This document shows positions 53,726-62,688 of a stretch of 64,000 nt of DNA, one piece after another. The translations under genes and the position numbers were made by a program. Numbering within the stretch: the stretch's first letter is position 1; the number at the start of each line of letters is the position of its first letter. The notes under the pieces are model-generated. The model was not told where the DNA came from and searched no databases. It was given only the letters and a program-made list of their open reading frames with translations. Source of the DNA: Bacteroidota bacterium (lineage in GTDB: Bacteria; Bacteroidota; Bacteroidia; Cytophagales; Cyclobacteriaceae). Where the stretch lies: NCBI GenBank assembly GCA_023428695.1, contig JAEYWY010000012.1, positions 1 to 64,000 on the forward strand. The letters are read 5' to 3'.

Positions 53726-55288
53726 TCAATACACAAAATGAAACTCCACGCGGCGGTTCCGGCTCCGGTTAACTTCGTTGTCATTGTTAGCAATCGGTTG
53801 CATCGGACCTGCGCCCTTGTATCGAATTCTTTTCTGCCCGATACCGTGACCGATGAAGTATGCACTAACTTCCCGGGCGCGCTCACGGGAAAGATCGCGG
53901 AGACTCCGGATCGTGCCGCGGTTATCAGTGTGCCCAAGGACAGCGATCCTGATTTTTGGATTTGTCTGAAGTACCGTGACAATGCTATCCAGTGTCGGTA
54001 ACGCATCGGCTCGCAGGGCAGCCCTGCCCGCGTCGAAAAATACAGGCCTACAAAAACTTCTGCCGGATACAATACTCCTGAGTGTGATGTCCTTTTGCAC
54101 AAACGCGAGATCTGCAGTCTCCGGAATCGCTATGGTTTCAACATGCGTAAAATAGCCGCGCGCCTGAAACGTCAGCTGTATCGCTTCCCCAGGTTCGGCT
54201 GCAACGGCATAAGCGCTGCCAATGATTTCATGACGTTCACCACTGCGTCGCGTTATCCCGACAGACGCCGGGATTTCAGAATGCGTTTGATCATCGCGAA
54301 TCCTTCCTCGCACGAGCACAACGGGTGAAGGCGCAACCTCAGGTGGTAAGGTAGTCGCCATGATGTCTGTACCACCAATGCTTCGACTACGTGTAACATA
54401 CAATGCGCGGTTCCCATTGACCGGTATTGAAAGGTAGCCGTCAAACTCCGGCGAGTTGATGTCTTGCCCGAGATTGACCGGCGTTGTCCATTCCGTCCAG
54501 CCGTCACCAATTCGTCTGGCGACAAACAGATCGACGCCACCGAAACCGCCCCTCCCGTTCGTGGCAAAGAATAATGTTCGTCCATCGGCCGCGAGGAAAG
54601 GCGAGTATTCATCGCCGGCGGTGTTCACGCCGGCGCCGAGGTTAATAGCGCGTGACCAGCTTCCGTCGGGTTTGCGTATAGCGACATAGATATCGCGTTC
54701 TTCTTTGTTTTCATTCCGCGAAACGTTTTCATTCGTATTTGCCGTAAAGAGAATAGCTTGTTCATCAAAGGCAAGACACGATTCGAGGTAGTCTGAGCGG
54801 TTCGTGATTTCAAGACCGCTGTGTTTTATGTCTGACCAGCCCGATGCGATGCGTTCGCGATATCCGAAAAAACCTGTGGTCGCATTGCGCCGGACGAACA
54901 AGAATAATCTGTTGTTATCGGAAGTGATCGCACAGACGTTATCGGCACCGGTTGTATTCAGGTTAGGGCCGGCGTTCCGTCCCGGCGTCCAGACGCCGTT
55001 CACACTTTCCGACAGATAAACATCCTGCGGATCGCGGCGGCCACCCTTATTTTTCGGGGTGTGTTTCCTTGCATAGTACAACGTTGTGCCGTCCGCGGAG
55101 AGAACGGGATTGATGTCCTCATAAACGGAGTTGATCCTGCGACCCAGGTTGTATGTCGCGCGCGATGTCAGCAAATGCTGCTCTGATGTTCCCGCGCCCG
55201 TGGATTGGGCGTGTACACAATGCGTTAACGCAAATGTGATTGTCGTCAGTAACGTACCGCGAAGTTTGTCAGAACAAACGATTAACAT
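53726..55288 (-). CDS. PD40/WD40-like protein with C-terminal OmpA domain
   Basis: 520 aa with a signal peptide (TITFALTHCVHAQ). Residues ~45-300 form PD40-type repeats (INPVLSADGTTLYYARK, YSPFLAADGRTLFFATN, FDGYLSIPVNGNRALYVTR). A carboxypeptidase-like/Ig region (~310-395) precedes the OmpA domain (~405-520): FDAGRAALRADALPTLDSIV, HTDNRG, LSRERAREVSAYFIGHG and SRNRRVEF. It is predicted to bind peptidoglycan through OmpA and to lie in the periplasm attached to the outer membrane. This arrangement is frequent in Bacteroidota; some relatives (PorE-type) belong to T9SS assemblies. Confidence 0.87.
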   Translation of the reverse strand: MLIVCSDKLRGTLLTTITFALTHCVHAQSTGAGTSEQHLLTSRATYNLGRRINSVYEDINPVLSADGTTLYYARKHTPKNKGGRRDPQDVYLSESVNGVWTPGRNAGPNLNTTGADNVCAITSDNNRLFLFVRRNATTGFFGYRERIASGWSDIKHSGLEITNRSDYLESCLAFDEQAILFTANTNENVSRNENKEERDIYVAIRKPDGSWSRAINLGAGVNTAGDEYSPFLAADGRTLFFATNGRGGFGGVDLFVARRIGDGWTEWTTPVNLGQDINSPEFDGYLSIPVNGNRALYVTRSRSIGGTDIMATTLPPEVAPSPVVLVRGRIRDDQTHSEIPASVGITRRSGERHEIIGSAYAVAAEPGEAIQLTFQARGYFTHVETIAIPETADLAFVQKDITLRSIVSGRSFCRPVFFDAGRAALRADALPTLDSIVTVLQTNPKIRIAVLGHTDNRGTIRSLRDLSRERAREVSAYFIGHGIGQKRIRYKGAGPMQPIANNDNEVNRSRNRRVEFHFVY

Positions 55289-55457
55289 AGGTTGATAGCC
55301 GACTCACCTATGCAAGCTATCGAAATAACGAACCGGGTGATCACGCGTGTCAGATATTCATGTGAATTGAAGCTTTTCAGAAGGGCTGGTGTGACCGGTC
55401 ATCTTGAATATTGTCGAAATAGTGTTATTTTAGTCACACTTTTTAAACTTATGTTCA

Positions 55458-55811
55458 GTGAATCCTGTAAAGATTGAACACTTCCGAAACCTGGTTTCGC
55501 TATCCGCCGCGGATGGGAAGATCATGGAAATTGAAAGGATCGCCCTCTCTAAAATCGCTTACGAAAACGGAATTCCGCTTGATCGTCTGAATGTCATGCT
55601 GCAACGCGCGAATGAATATGTATATCTCATTCCGCAGAATCAGGACGAACGCGAAGTGCAGCTACAGCAGATGCTTGACCTTGCACACGTTGATGGAGAG
55701 TTTGCACCTGCCGAAAGAGAACTCATCGCCATGGTTGCGGAGAAACTCGGCTTCTCCGGTGAGGAACTCGACAAGCTGATTGAAGACCACCTTCAAAACA
55801 ACAAGCACTAA
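55458..55811 (+). CDS. Short TerB-like protein
   Basis: 117 aa from GTG at 55458. An ATG at 55451 is out of frame and closed after eight codons. Two acidic TerB-type motifs: LSAADGKIMEIERIAL and DLAHVDGEFAPAERELI. Helical, soluble. Function unknown; fold family as for the 7567-8028 gene. Confidence 0.75.
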   Translation: MNPVKIEHFRNLVSLSAADGKIMEIERIALSKIAYENGIPLDRLNVMLQRANEYVYLIPQNQDEREVQLQQMLDLAHVDGEFAPAERELIAMVAEKLGFSGEELDKLIEDHLQNNKH

Positions 55812-55887
55812 CCGGAGTTCCTGATCCCTCATTCAGTAGTCCGGCAGTGCTTGCGACTCAAGTTAGGCCTGGAGTTATTCAGGTACC

Positions 55888-56583
55888 TTAGTTTCTGTTC
55901 ATCTTAAAGGTTATCGGAAGTACCATCCGTTGGCGTACTGACTTTCCGCGCTGTTTAGCTGGTTTCCATTTGGGGGATTTGCTTACAACGCGGACTGCTT
56001 CTTCATCACAACCTGCACCGATACCTTTGATAGCGACCACGTCTGTAATCGAACCGTCTCTTTCAACCACGAACTGCACAAACACCTTACCTTCGATATC
56101 CATACGCCGTGCCTGGGCTGGATACTTCAGATTATCCACTACGTAATCGTAGAATGCAGTCATGCCACCGATAGGAGCCGCGGTTTCTTCAACAACGATA
56201 AAGATTTCATGAGGATCTTCTTTTTCTTCTTCAACCACCGGAGGGCCGACGGGCTGGACTTCAGCAACTGTCTGGTCCATGTGCGTCTCAATGTCCATGT
56301 TTATCTTGATATCCTCCTGAATTTTCTTTTCATCAGGAACTTCGATGATTTGTGGTTGATCAAACTGCCGTTGTGGAGGCGGTGGTAGTTGTTCTGTTAC
56401 CGGAGGTTCGACGATTTCGTCTACTACCTTCTCTCCGGTTCTCAGATCTTTCGCAGAGGTATCATCATACACCTTGTAGTTAAAAGCCATGATCGCAAGA
56501 CCAAGGCTTATTATGAGACCGATATTGAAGAACAAAAATGATTTGTTCGTCAGGTCTGCTTGCGGAGTCTTCTTCGGTTCCAT
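55888..56583 (-). CDS. Orphan TonB-family energy transducer
   Basis: 231 aa from the ATG at 56583 (22 upstream in-frame residues are rejected). One membrane helix (~18-38), a Pro/Glu-rich spacer (~55-145; TEQLPPPPQRQFDQPQ) and the C-terminal TonB domain (~160-231: YVVDNLKYPAQARRMDIEGKV, FVQFVVERDGSI). It probably energises outer-membrane receptors together with an ExbBD pair coded elsewhere or the one at 15750-16841. Monocistronic. Confidence 0.9.
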   Translation of the reverse strand: MEPKKTPQADLTNKSFLFFNIGLIISLGLAIMAFNYKVYDDTSAKDLRTGEKVVDEIVEPPVTEQLPPPPQRQFDQPQIIEVPDEKKIQEDIKINMDIETHMDQTVAEVQPVGPPVVEEEKEDPHEIFIVVEETAAPIGGMTAFYDYVVDNLKYPAQARRMDIEGKVFVQFVVERDGSITDVVAIKGIGAGCDEEAVRVVSKSPKWKPAKQRGKSVRQRMVLPITFKMNRN

Positions 56584-56862
56584 ACACGATACATTTGAGG
56601 TTAAAATGAGGGAGGATTTTCTTCGCCTCAGACAAATCTTAATTGTCACCTAAATGTCGCATTTGGCGGTCGGCGCCGGAGTGATTAAAGTCATTCCGGA
56701 ACACCATTTTTGTCACATTTCGCAGCGCAGAAGCATGATTTATGTAACGTTAGATGGCAGAACTATCAGGAAACGCTATTTGCTTCTGAGATGACGGATT
56801 CCGGGTGCGAAAATGCTCTCCTGATGGTAGGGTTACATGTTGTGGATGGGTGATATTGCCGC

Positions 56863-58119
56863 CTACGGTATTCTGACGGTACCGTCGCCTCTGACGAGCC
56901 ACTTGTACGACGTCATCTCACGCAGTGCCATTGGCCCACGCGCGTGCAGCTTTTGTGTGCTGATACCAATTTCTGCACCGAGACCGAATTGCGCACCATC
57001 CGTAAACGCGGTAGACACATTCGCATACACTGCAGCAGCGTCGACACTGCGCAGGAACAAATCGATCACGCTTTCGTCTTCGGCGATAATGGCTTCACTA
57101 TGGCGGGAACTGTAGGTATTGATGTGGTCAAGTGCTTCTTCAAGATCCGACACGGTGCGAATACTCATCTTGTAATCGAGGAATTCCGTTCCAAAGTGTT
57201 CGGAATTTGCATGCTTAAGCAGGGAAGGAGCGTACCTGCCCTCGAGCACGGCAAATGCAGGTTCGTCAGCGAAGATTGTGACGTTCTTGTTTTGCAAATC
57301 GTCCGTGAGTGCAGCGAGGTCGGCAAGCCGGCTCTTGTCAATGATCAGACAGTCCAGTGCATTGCAGACGCTTACCCGCCGCGTCTTCGCATTGTAAATA
57401 ATATCCTTTCCCTTTGCGACGTCACCTGAATGGTGGAAGTACGTATGGACGATGCCTGCACCTGTTTCGATTACCGGTACCGTTGCATTTTCGCGGACGT
57501 AGTTGATGAGGTTTTGACTGCCTCTTGGAATGATGATATCGACAAAGCCCACCGCATTAAGTAACGCAGACGTTGCTTCACGGTCTGGTGGGAGCAACGC
57601 TATGATGTTCGTATCCACGGAGAGATCTTTCAGTACCGTGTGAATCAGGTTCACAATGGCGCGGTTCGAGTAATCCGCATCGCTGCCGCCCTTGAGTACG
57701 CACGCATTTCCCGATTTCAGGCATAGTGCAAACACATCGAACGTCACATTCGGCCTTGCTTCATAGATAATCCCGACGACGCCCAGCGGTACCGTGATTT
57801 TGCGAAGGTGCAGACCGGACGCTGTTGTTCGTTCCTCGAGAATCTGACCAAGTGGTGATGGCAATGCGGCGACATTCTCGACATCGCGTGCAATGGCAGT
57901 AAGACGGTCCTCAGTGAGTTTGAGCCGGTCAAACTTCGGATCGTCAGGCGACATACGGTCAAGATCTTTGCCGTTGGCTTCCAGCAGGGGACCCGCGTGT
58001 TGAGGTATCCGTCGCGCAAGCTCGCGCAGGATTGTATTGACCTTATCTTCATCAATAAGCGAAAGCTTCCGGCTTGCCGCCTGGACGTTTCTGAACGTAT
58101 CCTGAAGTGTCGTTGTCAT
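56863..58119 (-). CDS. proA: Glutamate-5-semialdehyde dehydrogenase (gamma-glutamyl phosphate reductase)
   Basis: 418 aa. An ALDH-fold enzyme reducing gamma-glutamyl phosphate with NADPH. The catalytic cysteine sits in VSVCNALDCLII; also GVVGIIYEARPNVT and FVDIIIPRGSQNLINYV. Second gene of the proline pathway pair, 16 bp after proB. Confidence 0.95.
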   Translation of the reverse strand: MTTTLQDTFRNVQAASRKLSLIDEDKVNTILRELARRIPQHAGPLLEANGKDLDRMSPDDPKFDRLKLTEDRLTAIARDVENVAALPSPLGQILEERTTASGLHLRKITVPLGVVGIIYEARPNVTFDVFALCLKSGNACVLKGGSDADYSNRAIVNLIHTVLKDLSVDTNIIALLPPDREATSALLNAVGFVDIIIPRGSQNLINYVRENATVPVIETGAGIVHTYFHHSGDVAKGKDIIYNAKTRRVSVCNALDCLIIDKSRLADLAALTDDLQNKNVTIFADEPAFAVLEGRYAPSLLKHANSEHFGTEFLDYKMSIRTVSDLEEALDHINTYSSRHSEAIIAEDESVIDLFLRSVDAAAVYANVSTAFTDGAQFGLGAEIGISTQKLHARGPMALREMTSYKWLVRGDGTVRIP

Positions 58120-58135
58120 AATCCTGTTTTTGTTA

Positions 58136-59209
58136 TCAGTGCAGGTACAGGTGATCGTAATGGATTACGGGTTTTTGATTTTTCATTCCCGTCACTTCAC
58201 GCGCTTTCTTGTGACCGTATCGTGCCAGGCCAAGACCCACTTCGCGCTTCTGTTCGTCAATGATTTTAATCAAATCTCCCTTTTTGAATTTTCCCAGCAC
58301 TTGTGTGACGCCGACGGGAAGCAGGCTGTATGCCTTTTCGGAAAGCAGTACTTTTTTCGCACCGTCGTTGATCATGATCATACCCTTGGCTTCCTCGTAG
58401 GCGTGAGCCATATACTTCTTAAAGCTTGACGCAAGCTTCTTCGGTGGAAATCGGGTACCGATATCTTCACCGTTTACTACTCTGAGAACGATATCCGGAG
58501 TTCGTCCGTTTGCAATGTGCACAGGAATTCCGATACCCGCGATCTTTTGAGCTGTCTGACATTTCGTTAGGATGCCACCTCTTCCAAAACCAGACTTGCG
58601 ACCCGACGCGATCGCATTGAGATCAACGGCGTTGCTGTCGAACAAATGAATCACGCGCGTGCCCTCAACACCGGGATCACCATCGTATAAGCCATCGACA
58701 TTCGTAAGGATGAAGAGGAGGGTGGTGTTCATCATTGCACTTACAAGCCCAGCCAGTTCGTCGTTATCGGTGAACATGAGTTCGGTGATGGATACGACGT
58801 CGTTCTCATTGAGAATAGGAACGATGCCGTTGTTGAGCAGGGCGTGAAGACAATTCTGCATGTTGAGATAATGTGTCCTGCTTTTGAAGTCTTCCTTCGT
58901 GACGAGCACCTGCGCGCACAACAGCTGATGACGTTCAAATGCTTCGCGGTATAGCGCGATAAGTTTGATCTGCCCCAGCGAGGCGAGTACCTGGCGCTGG
59001 ACTACGGTGTCGGTTTTTTTTCGAAAGGTATAGATGCTGCGTCCTGCGGCGACGGCGCCCGATGACACCAGGATAACATGATGCCCGAGATCGCGCAGCG
59101 CCTTTATCTGTCCTGAAATGCTTTCGATAACGGATGCATCGGGCAATCCATCGGCGTTCGTGATCACATTTGAGCCGACCTTTACGGTGATGACAGACCT
59201 TTTGCTCAT
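58136..59209 (-). CDS. proB: Glutamate 5-kinase with PUA domain
   Basis: 357 aa. Amino-acid kinase domain (~1-255): VKVGSNVITNADG, SSGAVAAGR, NENDVVS and FGRGGILTKCQTAQKIA. A C-terminal PUA domain (~275-357) matches the long ProB form. It catalyses the first step of proline synthesis and is normally feedback-inhibited by proline. Followed at 16 bp by proA. An 8-bp perfect inverted repeat lies ~66 bp upstream of the start. Confidence 0.95.
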   Translation of the reverse strand: MSKRSVITVKVGSNVITNADGLPDASVIESISGQIKALRDLGHHVILVSSGAVAAGRSIYTFRKKTDTVVQRQVLASLGQIKLIALYREAFERHQLLCAQVLVTKEDFKSRTHYLNMQNCLHALLNNGIVPILNENDVVSITELMFTDNDELAGLVSAMMNTTLLFILTNVDGLYDGDPGVEGTRVIHLFDSNAVDLNAIASGRKSGFGRGGILTKCQTAQKIAGIGIPVHIANGRTPDIVLRVVNGEDIGTRFPPKKLASSFKKYMAHAYEEAKGMIMINDGAKKVLLSEKAYSLLPVGVTQVLGKFKKGDLIKIIDEQKREVGLGLARYGHKKAREVTGMKNQKPVIHYDHLYLH

Positions 59210-59357
59210 GCTGGCGGATTTCGGGGACGTAAAACTATAATATTAAATGACATCCAGAAATCGCGAACAGTTGTAAGGATACGTTGTACCAGGTGTCAGT
59301 ATCCTTCGAAGTTAGTTACGACTATTTGAATTCGTGAGCGTCGTTGATTGATGCGGG

Positions 59358-59446
59358 GATTTCTAATTTCTCATTTATGATTTCTTATTAATAGGGTGCA
59401 CACAAAATCCTTGCGCGCCTTTGCGCCTTCGCACTTTCGCGGTGAA
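59358..59446. repeat. Degenerate short tandem repeats
   Basis: Two neighbouring segments. 59358-59392 is built from ATTTCT/ATTTC-type units (GATTTCTAATTTCTCATTTA-like). 59409-59446 is built from CTTTGCGC/CTTCGCAC/TTTCGCGG-type 9-bp units ending in GGTGAAAAA. The latter resembles a dispersed intergenic repeat seen in diverse bacteria (from memory). Confidence 0.4.
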
Positions 59447-59519
59447 AAAAGGCCGCCCTTCATCCGAACCGTTAACTGACAGATTGGATTATGAACATAA
59501 AAAAGTCCCTTATCGAATA

Positions 59520-59565
59520 CTAATATTGTTAGTTTGTGATATCTTTGTATATCTAATAAAATTAG
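59520..59565 (+). promoter_or_regulatory. Promoter with paired palindromic operator-like sites
   Basis: A -7 element TATCTTTG (59540-59547) is flanked by CTAATATTGTTAG (59520-59532) and CTAATAAAATTAG (59553-59565). These are two 13-bp palindromes of identical length, with centres 33 bp apart (about three helical turns). The second ends one base before the start codon at 59567. Repression of the 129-aa gene by a dimeric regulator is a reasonable guess. Confidence 0.5.
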
Positions 59566-59566
59566 T

Positions 59567-59956
59567 ATGAAAAAGGTCAGAATTGTGAATGGAATCAGGA
59601 AAATCGAGGATTCGGATGCCCATACAGCACTTTTTAAGCTACGGGATGTGCTGATGGAGCACCGGTCGGTGTTGATAACGCGCCTCGTAACCGATCTTGC
59701 GGGGTACATCGATTACAAGTTTCGGACACGCGTAAGCAACCGACAGATAGAATCGATTCGTGAGCATCTTTATAGTCTGAAGAACGCGGCACTCGACCTC
59801 GAACGTTATCATGAAATAATCGATCACTTTCACACGCACGACGTCACGCACATTACGTCAGCACCATTCTTTAAGGAGATCGATGAAAGCATCGGCGCGA
59901 TTCTCAATGCCTCGCAGCTGACAATAGCTGAGTCGCAGGGACAGATTACCGGATAA
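59567..59956 (+). CDS. Hypothetical helical protein under a palindrome-flanked promoter
   Basis: 129 aa. No signal or membrane segment. Mostly helical: FKLRDVLMEHRSVLITRLV, IESIREHLYSLKNAALDLE, FFKEIDESIGAILN; several histidines in HEIIDHFHTHDVTH. No family recognised. It directly follows the dual-palindrome promoter, so it might be self-regulated or controlled by a distant factor. Confidence 0.6.
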   Translation: MKKVRIVNGIRKIEDSDAHTALFKLRDVLMEHRSVLITRLVTDLAGYIDYKFRTRVSNRQIESIREHLYSLKNAALDLERYHEIIDHFHTHDVTHITSAPFFKEIDESIGAILNASQLTIAESQGQITG

Positions 59957-60133
59957 ATCCGGTGGTACCGGGAGGTTATCCGTCGTAGTTTTGCGTTATT
60001 CCAACCATTTCTACCGTTCGGTTGTCTAAGGTGGTGTAACTGCTTGCCCATGCGTCCGTTTGTTGGTTGGAGATACGGCTCGTCGGGACTGGTACCAGAT
60101 TTTGCCAATACAGCTTGAAACAAAGCCGACTAA

Positions 60134-60388
60134 ATGAAAAACCTCCGAATTCAACCGTTACGCGAAGCTGAAGCTCCAGGCTGGCAGGAAACAAAAGCGC
60201 CGTTCATCTGCTTCGTCGTCCTTGGTATCATTTCGATCGGAATCATTCTCGCTATTACAATTATCAATTTTATCCGTAGCAACGCGTCGGCGAGTACAAG
60301 TACCAGCCGGAATGAGATACATTCACTTCGCGTTTCGTATCGCCGTACAATCGTCCCGAAACGACCAATTCAATCGTTGGCGAAATAG
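60134..60388 (+). CDS. Small putative single-helix membrane protein
   Basis: 84 aa. One transmembrane helix (~24-48; FICFVVLGIISIGIILAI) with a Ser/Thr-rich outer segment (SNASASTSTSRNE) and a basic end. No family recognised. Codon use looks like that of neighbours, but no strong start signals are present, so a real gene is uncertain. Confidence 0.4.
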   Translation: MKNLRIQPLREAEAPGWQETKAPFICFVVLGIISIGIILAITIINFIRSNASASTSTSRNEIHSLRVSYRRTIVPKRPIQSLAK

Positions 60389-60503
60389 TTTTTACAGGCT
60401 CAATTGTTTCTGATACGGGTCTGAATTGTTAACAAAAACGCGCTCAGCGATCGTTACGCCTGCTGTCCTCTTTTTGTCTCTTAACTCGCACGACGTTGTT
60501 CGT

Positions 60504-60511
60504 TATTTTTG
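60504..60511 (+). promoter_or_regulatory. -7 element for the GH26 gene
   Basis: TATTTTTG matches TAnnTTTG and lies 23 bp before the start at 60535. It supports that start over an upstream in-frame ATG at 60496. Confidence 0.42.
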
Positions 60512-60534
60512 CCCTGATGCTATTTAATTCAGTG

Positions 60535-61917
60535 ATGAAGGAAAACTTTTTGACCCGCGCGATATTCTTTTGTGTTCTGATGTCGGTTGGCCAGTACGCG
60601 ACTATGGGTCAGGCTAATCCGGATGCCACCGAAAAAACCAAAATACTCTACAACAATCTCAGGATCATCCAGCAATCCGATCAGTTCCTTTTTGGCCAGG
60701 AGTTCTTCAACAGTTTCCGTTTCAGTTCAGGCGGTGCCCACGGGGATGAAACGTATTCCGACTGCAAGGAAGTAACCGGTGCATATCCCGCTGTGCTCGG
60801 CTCAGATTTTCATTACTACCTTGAAAAACCGGAAACCGAACGCGGCTACCATACGGATGCCGTCAAATGGGCGTACAAGCAGGGTTATGTTATTACGTTC
60901 GACTGGCATATTTCAGGACGAGGCACAACGACTTACGAGTATCGCGAGGAAACGAAAAATCTCGTCAACAACATCGTGAATAATGTCAATGGCGACCGCG
61001 ACTGGCTTTACGAGCAGTTTGACGAAGTCATTGAGATTATCAACAATGATCTCGTGGTAGATGATGAAAGGATCCCGATTGTTTTTCGGCCGTGGCACGA
61101 AATGACCGGGGGCTGGTTCTGGTGGGGATCTAAAGCTACAACAGCTGCAAACTATCAGGCGCTTTACAAACTCACGGTGGAATATTTCAAAGAACGCACA
61201 ACGTCTGTTCTCTTTTGTTGGTCTCCCAATTCACCGTTGACAAATCAAAACCACTTTCCCGGTAAGGAGTACGTTGACATCGTGGGACTTGATGCGTACG
61301 AAGTGACGGCATCGTCGCTGCGCTCCAACCTGGCTTTTCTCACTGATCTTGCGAAAGAAAATGATCTCGTGGCCGTTTTTGCTGAAACCGGAAACCGCAC
61401 AACCGATGGCCACAGCGCAGCAGCCTATTGGAACGAGGTGGTACTTCCTGCGATCATGGGCGATCCGACCGGAAAATCAAAACGAATTGCCTGGGTACTC
61501 ACATGGATCAACGCGAGTTGGTCTTACCCGTATGTTCCACATAGTGGAAGCCCTGCAAGCGCGAAAGACTCCTTCAAGGCATTTAAGAATTCAGCCAACG
61601 TCCTTTTTGGTGATGAAATCGCGAATATGTACCTGCCCATGGATCCTCCGGTAGCCGTAGAGTTGAATGCAACCGACACCGATGATGTCCATCTGTTTCC
61701 GGTTCCTTCATCGGGCAGGGTCACGATTAGGCTGAAGAATTTCACATTCCCGGTTCGACTTGTTGTTTATGATCAACGTGGCCGCGAACTATCAAAGATG
61801 GAAGTGCGCAGGTCCGAAATCACAATTGATTCAGCGCAGTTCTTCGTACCCGGGGTGTACCTGCTGAAAGCATCCGATTCGAAACGCAGCATCAGCAAAC
61901 GCGTGGTTATCGAATAA
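60535..61917 (+). CDS. GH26 beta-mannanase with T9SS sorting domain
   Basis: 460 aa from the ATG at 60535. Signal peptide ~1-25. The GH26 catalytic domain (~30-360) has acid/base Glu189 in FRPWHEMTGGWFWWG and nucleophile Glu284 in VFAETGNR; LCWSP-type tryptophan residues line the cleft. It hydrolyses beta-1,4-mannan linkages. A type A T9SS sorting domain (~380-460) ends the chain: VHLFPVPSSGRVTIRL and FVPGVYLLKAS. The protein is exported by the Sec system, then secreted or surface-fixed through T9SS. No PUL-type SusC/SusD pair is nearby, so it acts alone or with distant genes. Confidence 0.93.
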   Translation: MKENFLTRAIFFCVLMSVGQYATMGQANPDATEKTKILYNNLRIIQQSDQFLFGQEFFNSFRFSSGGAHGDETYSDCKEVTGAYPAVLGSDFHYYLEKPETERGYHTDAVKWAYKQGYVITFDWHISGRGTTTYEYREETKNLVNNIVNNVNGDRDWLYEQFDEVIEIINNDLVVDDERIPIVFRPWHEMTGGWFWWGSKATTAANYQALYKLTVEYFKERTTSVLFCWSPNSPLTNQNHFPGKEYVDIVGLDAYEVTASSLRSNLAFLTDLAKENDLVAVFAETGNRTTDGHSAAAYWNEVVLPAIMGDPTGKSKRIAWVLTWINASWSYPYVPHSGSPASAKDSFKAFKNSANVLFGDEIANMYLPMDPPVAVELNATDTDDVHLFPVPSSGRVTIRLKNFTFPVRLVVYDQRGRELSKMEVRRSEITIDSAQFFVPGVYLLKASDSKRSISKRVVIE

Positions 61918-61949
61918 CCCTTCGCGAACTGAACAACGGCAATGAGCTG

Positions 61950-61957
61950 TATATTTG
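61950..61957 (+). promoter_or_regulatory. -7 element for the SDR gene
   Basis: TATATTTG (TAnnTTTG) lies 7 bp before the ATG at 61965, implying a very short leader. Confidence 0.45.
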
Positions 61958-61964
61958 CAGCATC

Positions 61965-62687
61965 ATGTCAAAGACCGTTCTCATCCTCGGTGCCAACGCC
62001 GATGTCGCCAAAGAAGCCCTGGCGATGTTCGTCAGGGCCAATCATTTTGTCATCGCGGCCTCGCGCAATCTTGAAGACCTTAAGCGATTTGTATCGGAAC
62101 GAAGCTTGCCAGCCACACAGGTTGACATCCGATACTTCGATGCGGTTGATTATACATCGCACGCGGCATTCTACGACACGTTACCCGCGAAACCGAATAT
62201 TGTCGTGTACGCCGCGGGATATCTTAAACAGAATGAGGAAGCAATGCGGGACTGGGAGGGAAGCTTCCGCATGATGCAGGTACATTATTGCGGCGCCGTG
62301 TCGATTTTGAATATCGTTGTGAACGATCAGGGTAACACCGGTCTTGAGCGTATCGTCGGGCTTTCATCGCTGTCGGGAGTCAGAGGCAGACGCAGCAACT
62401 TCATTTACGGAAGTACCAAATCAGCGTTCACGCAGTATCTTGCAGGCCTGCGTCAATATCTGTTCAGTCGTCGGATTACAGTTAACGTGATCGTTGCGGG
62501 ATACATTCGTACAAAAATGACCGCGGGTCTTAATCTGCCGGAGTCGCTGATGCTTGAGCCGTCATTCATCGCACGTACAGTTGTCAAACCGTCGTCGCGA
62601 CTCATCATTGTACCCGGTCTCAGGTGGAAGGCTATTTATCATATACTTCGTATTCTGCCCGAAAGCCTTGTTGCCAGACTTCCGTAA
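61965..62687 (+). CDS. Short-chain dehydrogenase/reductase
   Basis: 240 aa, Rossmann fold. The cofactor loop is LILGANADVAKEA (a variant of the classical TGxxxGIG), with YAAGYLKQNE for the NNAG position. Catalytic Ser in GLSSLSG and Tyr148/Lys152 in YGSTK. Substrate unknown. The next gene begins one base after its stop. Confidence 0.87.
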   Translation: MSKTVLILGANADVAKEALAMFVRANHFVIAASRNLEDLKRFVSERSLPATQVDIRYFDAVDYTSHAAFYDTLPAKPNIVVYAAGYLKQNEEAMRDWEGSFRMMQVHYCGAVSILNIVVNDQGNTGLERIVGLSSLSGVRGRRSNFIYGSTKSAFTQYLAGLRQYLFSRRITVNVIVAGYIRTKMTAGLNLPESLMLEPSFIARTVVKPSSRLIIVPGLRWKAIYHILRILPESLVARLP

Positions 62688-62688
62688 T

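Larger units (their letters stand above)
59210..59566. other. Gap with inverted repeat and two short-period repeats
   Basis: 357 bp between divergent genes. It holds an 8-bp inverted repeat (AAGGATAC at 59275-59282, GTATCCTT at 59299-59306) in the likely proB leader. At 59358-59392 there is a run of TTTCTTA/ATTTC-like near-repeats. At 59409-59446 a degenerate series of CTTTGCGC-type units is followed by GGTGAAAAA. Both short-period repeats resemble dispersed intergenic repeats I recall from many genomes. The promoter/operator for the 129-aa gene lies at its right end. Confidence 0.5.
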
